From positions 1 to 10,481 of the forward strand of contig JAYWAO010000446.1 of the NCBI GenBank assembly GCA_043782365.1: a DNA stretch of 10,481 bases, read 5' to 3'. Shown here piece by piece: positions 7,901-10,481 of this stretch (its first letter is position 1; the number at the start of each line of letters is the position of its first letter). The position numbers and the translations under genes are program-made. The notes under the pieces are model-generated. The model made no database searches and had not been told where the DNA came from. It saw only the letters and a list, made by a program, of their open reading frames with translations. This stretch comes from CAIWCD01 sp043782365 (GTDB lineage Bacteria; Myxococcota; Myxococcia; Myxococcales; 40CM-4-68-19).

Positions 7901-10481
7901 CTCACCATCACCGGCCCCTCCGGCACGCCGTCGGTCTGGCCCGGCACGCCCACCAGCACCGCCGGCGGCTCCACCTGGACCTGGCCCAACGTGGCGGTCG
8001 CGAACGGCACCAGCGCGCTCTCGGTGAAGGCCACCGACGCGGCGGGCAACGTCGGGGTGCCCACCCAGTCCACCGTCACCGTGCGCTGCGTGCCCACGGG
8101 CGTGTCGCTCAACTTCTTCGGCGTCACCGCGGTGAACGGCGTCAGCCAGCTCGGCTTCGCGCAGGACAAGGACCACAGCGCGGTCGGCGAGCAGGTGACG
8201 GTCATCGTCAACGCCACCGCCGCCAACGGCAGCGCGGTGCGGGTCTGCTCCAACTCAGCCGTCGCCACGGGCCCTGGCACCTGCTTCACCGCGGGCTACA
8301 AGCCGCTCGCCACCAGCCCGGCCTCGCCTGGCATCCAGGGGAACAGCGCGACGTTCGACGTCACCGTGCCAGAGGGCGCGCAGCAGGTGATCGCCGAGGT
8401 GGACGCCAGCCCCACCGACGTCTCGGGCACGCGCACGGCGGTGGCCCACTACCTGCCGCCGCACGTCACCGCGCTGGCGCTGCTCGAGGACACCACCAAG
8501 GACGGCGCGCTCAACCAGGCGGAGCTGACCGCAGCGGGCAGCACGGTGAACTTCAAGGTCGACCTCGGGGTGCTCTCGTTCATCACCGGCAACAAGGTGG
8601 AGATCTTCTCGACTGCGTCCAACACCGCGCTCGCGAGCGTGGTGGCCGCCTCCAACGGGCCCAGCATCAACGTGCCCGTGCCGCTCGCGAAGCTGCTCGG
8701 CTCGGGCGGCTACCAGAGCTGGGTCTTCTATGCGCGCGTGCTCGACGAGGCGGGCAACTTCAACTCGACGCCGGGCAACGTCTACCCGATCGCGGGCGAG
8801 ACCGTCGTCACGCTCGGCACGGTGGCCAAGCCGTTCATCGTCGCGCCCAGCCCCACCGTCACGCTCACCGCGCCCGACGCGACCGTCACCACGCTCAACG
8901 CCGCCGCCGATTCGGGCTGCTCGCCCGGCCCGTGCCCCGGCACCAATCCGCTGCGCTACGCGCTGTCGGCCTCGACCAGCGCGCCCGACGGGAGCACGGT
9001 GGGCTTCTTCCTCGACGCCAGCGCCTCGCCGGTGGCGCAGGCCTCGTCGAGCGGCGGCGCGGTGTCGAACGTCCTCGGCGACCTCGCCAACGGCGCGGCG
9101 CGCAGCCTCACGGTGGCGGTCAGCGACGCCTACGGCAACACCGCCACCAGCCCGGGCCGGGTGGTCACCATCGACAGCGTGCCGCCCAAGCTGACGCTCG
9201 CCGATCCGGCCGACGCCAGCAGCATCAACAGCTATCCCTACCCAGGCTCGGTCGCGGTCTCGGCGGGCGGTCCGCTCGAGGCGGGCCAGCCGTTCTCGGT
9301 CTTCAGCGACCTCGACGGCCTCGTCGGCAGCGGCACCGCCGACGGCTCGAGCGCGCTGGCGGTCTCGCTGCGGCTGCGCACCGCGGGCTCGCACAAGCTC
9401 TACGCGCAGGCCACCGACGTAGCCGGCAACCTTGGAAAGTCGCCGACCGTGACCGTGGCGCAGCAGTTCAGCGGCGCCCACGTCGACATTACGGCGCCCG
9501 CCACCGTGGCGGGGACCGCGTGGTTCGGCCTCGGCACCAAGGTGGGCACCCGCTGCCAGCCCGTTCTGCAGACCACCACCACCGGCGCGCCCGACGGCAC
9601 CCCGGTCACGCTCTTCGTGGCCCCCACCGCCGACTGCAGCGGCGCGCCGACCGCGGGCGCGGTCAACGCCAATGTCTCCGGCAACGTGACTACCTTTACC
9701 GGCCAGCTCACCTTCGCCAACCACGACGCGGGCTTCCTCTGCGCCCAGGTGACGGTGGGCACCCTCACGCACTCGGGTGCGCAGCAGTTCGCCTGCGACC
9801 TCGACACGCCCACCGTCTCGTTCACCACCCCGGCCGCCGGCAACACCTTCGTCGCCTTCGGCCAGACGGTGACCGGCGCCACGCCCAACGCGCAGAACGA
9901 CGTCACCAAGCTCTTCACCGGCCTCTCGTTCGGCGTCTCGGCGCAGGCGAGCAGCGCGCTCAAGGTCTTCGTCGACGGCAGCGCCGGCGCCTTCGCCAGC
10001 GCTGCGCTGCTCGCCACCGACACCACCAAGGATCTGGTGCAGGTGGGCATCCCGATCGCGCAGGGCGCGGCCTCCACCACGCACACGCTCACCGCGCAGA
10101 TCACCGCGCCGAGCGGGAACACCAGCGCGGTGGCCTCGCGGGTGATCCTCGCCGACATCTCGCCGCCTGGACCGGCGACGCCCGCCTTCAGCGTCACCAG
10201 CCCGGTCACCGGCGTGGTGCACGTCACGCTCGCCGCCGTCCCGGCCGACGACGGCACGCTCGGCGCGGCCGCCCCCGCGTGGGACATCCGCTACCGGCAG
10301 GGCTCGACGCCGCTCGACGCCAACACCTGGACCGACCCGCTCTCCACCTTCAAGGCGCAGAACCTCGCGGGCACCGTGCCGGCCAGCACGGGCACCACCG
10401 CGTTCGACATCCTCTTGCCCGCCGACCAGACGCAGCTGTGGGTGGGCGTGCGCGCGGTCGACCGCGTCGGCAACCTCGGCG
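4841..10481 (+). CDS. Giant Ig-like multi-domain surface lipoprotein (partial, C-terminus outside window)
   Basis: The frame from ATG 4841 stays open to the right edge: at least 1880 residues. Residues 1-19 are a lipoprotein signal peptide with basic start MIRLHR and lipobox LAAAC; Cys20 would be lipidated, and Ser follows, so outer-membrane sorting is likely. The rest is a chain of beta-rich, Ser/Thr/Ala/Gly-rich modules of about 100-110 residues, each opening with a pattern like ITSPADLAQLG. Openings are visible near residues 28, 128, 339, 451, 560, 650, 765, 873, 978, 1342, 1453, 1550 and 1661. Modules often end in D-x-x-GN motifs (Asp627, 1066, 1302, 1429, 1526, 1874). An FN3-like module starts near 1772 (SPPGP, then WDIRYRQG and VRAVDRVGNLG). 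There are 22 cysteines besides Cys20, often two per module, consistent with disulfides. Such proteins usually act in adhesion or at the cell envelope. GAGGGAG at 4824-4830 is a plausible ribosome-binding site. Large Ig-like myxobacterial proteins are sometimes labelled gliding-motility proteins; nothing here proves that. Confidence 0.9.
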   Translation, partial: MIRLHRSAIALLVSGLAAACSSSPKLSITSPADLAQLGPSADLDAAAPGVQVAVDALTDAADGSWASAVGGGPRALAQVKAGRLHFDAVTLGEGPVTLSVSVVDKDSDRWTATSIRVLADSMATGCRFTSPADHSVVVADPGDTGFVVQEVDVFCRGLDAGTVAGLTVGASDGPVYSKALSADGTARFNVQLLSGDNLIGLIAKGAPLRLLTLTLSPPEGSPRRCSGELALPSGTLFNLTGAGGAVADTDPARAGIQARLVVTGVPARCDQEPARLVVSQGASNATYTTTVESGRAAFDVELFDGPNHVEAFVGRAGGGSAALRPADYTADGVAVTVGLTSPVAGAVLGDADNVSNQANVFQAAFAGQVVGASALYPGSESWLSLDEGTGQAAQVSLLDRTNASGLFSGVAQTLSSGSHTARVWARRKSGNAATTGTITFTVAYHNGALAIASPADQSLLGHGAHVLAQPGGALVDFRLTSKNLAGAQATVTCTSNGQPVSVSGPLAAAFDTTLQLFLPLTGCGPTAYSCAAQARPSQGSVVFSNLAAIAVDVSDPAVALSAPLSGSTRIGTFNLHATTGCAGEAQTAQLTVGGVARPAFTVTGNAIDLSGLALTPGQNPIVLTVTDAAGNSGIATASLTFLQGAPVVQITAPKDGATLLTEDDVRPDLADGLQTNVLVQVDNRPVGTAVDLLLGSSAGTRFKQTAVTALVAGHLVASFPAVSLREGLSTLSATVTDVVIDPVQPAPVTATANVTVSTGRPGCDVLLPADHTVWSPVEDSRADLAGFQHAVQVQTSGGGLVKLSLTPISGGGVAYSTSKAPAGSGLQTVTFDDVTFTDGAWTVDAVCAATVGAQGRALPNVVTLNLTGPTVSITKPAPGAAFSKADFNGAGKATVTLGTTGGDGGTARLVVDCGSGATTYGPAVIPAGGVVSFDVGLVADGQEGICSFGVTAKTAAGLDGLPLLVSILADRSTPAPALVTPLSGSYGPTAPELDCANQAAPLFKQVQVSVTDPVPASGLQLTITGPSGTPSVWPGTPTSTAGGSTWTWPNVAVANGTSALSVKATDAAGNVGVPTQSTVTVRCVPTGVSLNFFGVTAVNGVSQLGFAQDKDHSAVGEQVTVIVNATAANGSAVRVCSNSAVATGPGTCFTAGYKPLATSPASPGIQGNSATFDVTVPEGAQQVIAEVDASPTDVSGTRTAVAHYLPPHVTALALLEDTTKDGALNQAELTAAGSTVNFKVDLGVLSFITGNKVEIFSTASNTALASVVAASNGPSINVPVPLAKLLGSGGYQSWVFYARVLDEAGNFNSTPGNVYPIAGETVVTLGTVAKPFIVAPSPTVTLTAPDATVTTLNAAADSGCSPGPCPGTNPLRYALSASTSAPDGSTVGFFLDASASPVAQASSSGGAVSNVLGDLANGAARSLTVAVSDAYGNTATSPGRVVTIDSVPPKLTLADPADASSINSYPYPGSVAVSAGGPLEAGQPFSVFSDLDGLVGSGTADGSSALAVSLRLRTAGSHKLYAQATDVAGNLGKSPTVTVAQQFSGAHVDITAPATVAGTAWFGLGTKVGTRCQPVLQTTTTGAPDGTPVTLFVAPTADCSGAPTAGAVNANVSGNVTTFTGQLTFANHDAGFLCAQVTVGTLTHSGAQQFACDLDTPTVSFTTPAAGNTFVAFGQTVTGATPNAQNDVTKLFTGLSFGVSAQASSALKVFVDGSAGAFASAALLATDTTKDLVQVGIPIAQGAASTTHTLTAQITAPSGNTSAVASRVILADISPPGPATPAFSVTSPVTGVVHVTLAAVPADDGTLGAAAPAWDIRYRQGSTPLDANTWTDPLSTFKAQNLAGTVPASTGTTAFDILLPADQTQLWVGVRAVDRVGNLG
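8489..8524 (+). other. EF-hand-like calcium-binding loop in the giant lipoprotein
   Basis: Residues 1217-1228 read DTTKDGALNQAE. They fit the 12-residue EF-hand loop: Asp at 1, oxygen-bearing Thr at 3, Asp at 5, Gly at 6, Leu at 8, Asn at 9 and Glu at 12. The loop lies in a stretch (about 1085-1340) that lacks the usual module openings, so it may belong to a different domain type. Calcium binding is inferred from the pattern only. Confidence 0.5.

Noticed and set aside
4907..8176. A 1089-codon open frame on the minus strand, and a second of 655 codons at 8255-10222.
   Set aside because: They lie antisense to the giant lipoprotein, translate to low-complexity Arg/Gly/Ala/Glu/His-rich sequence with no recognisable domain, and are what high GC third positions on the opposite strand produce. 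The plus-strand frame has a signal peptide, lipobox, coupling to the upstream gene and repeated Ig-like motifs.
10015..10036. Second DTTKD motif in the giant lipoprotein as another EF-hand loop.
   Set aside because: It continues as DTTKDLVQVG, lacking the Gly at loop position 6 and the acidic residue at position 12.

Overview
The window is very GC-rich DNA (strong G/C at third codon positions). Its protein families are typical of the Myxococcota (myxobacteria): a GspE/PilB-type ATPase with a cyclic-nucleotide-binding-like domain, a zinc-finger/TPR protein with a proline-rich linker, a multi-membrane-spanning glycosyltransferase, and a very large repetitive Ig-like lipoprotein. The taxonomic call is inference from composition and protein style; no rRNA, tRNA, CRISPR array, transposase or attachment site was seen. 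About 98% of the window is coding, and the only non-coding stretches are shorter than 160 bases.

Left arm (1-4323, minus strand): three genes in the same direction with gaps of 100 and 57 bases, plausibly one transcription unit. Read in the direction of transcription they are: (1) a GT39/PMT-like membrane glycosyltransferase (4323-2782); (2) a protein with an N-terminal B-box-like zinc finger, an acidic and proline-rich middle and TPR-like helices (2681-1596, TTG start); (3) a GspE/PilB-family secretion or pilus ATPase (1538 to beyond the left edge). In the ATPase a cyclic-nucleotide-binding fold and a tandem-repeat proline-rich linker precede the GspE_N domain. The catalytic Walker part lies outside the window.

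Middle (4324-4481): a short divergent intergenic region that must hold the promoters for both arms; a weak sigma70-like candidate is visible for the rightward arm.

Right arm (4482-10481, plus strand): a small stand-alone PqqD-family protein (4482-4844) whose stop codon overlaps, as ATGA, the start of a giant reading frame (4841 to beyond the right edge, at least 1880 residues). The giant protein has a lipoprotein signal peptide. The rest is a chain of roughly 100-110-residue Ig-like modules, six D-x-x-GN motifs, 22 further cysteines that are often paired within a module, one EF-hand-like loop, and an FN3-like module at the window edge. It is best read as a cell-surface lipoprotein or adhesin.

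The most interesting point is the translational coupling of a PqqD-type peptide-recognition domain to a giant exported lipoprotein, with no radical-SAM or other modifying enzyme in view. Second is the ATPase whose regulatory N-terminus carries a cNMP-like fold with a degenerate phosphate-binding cassette. Because both outer genes run off the window, the full systems cannot be seen.
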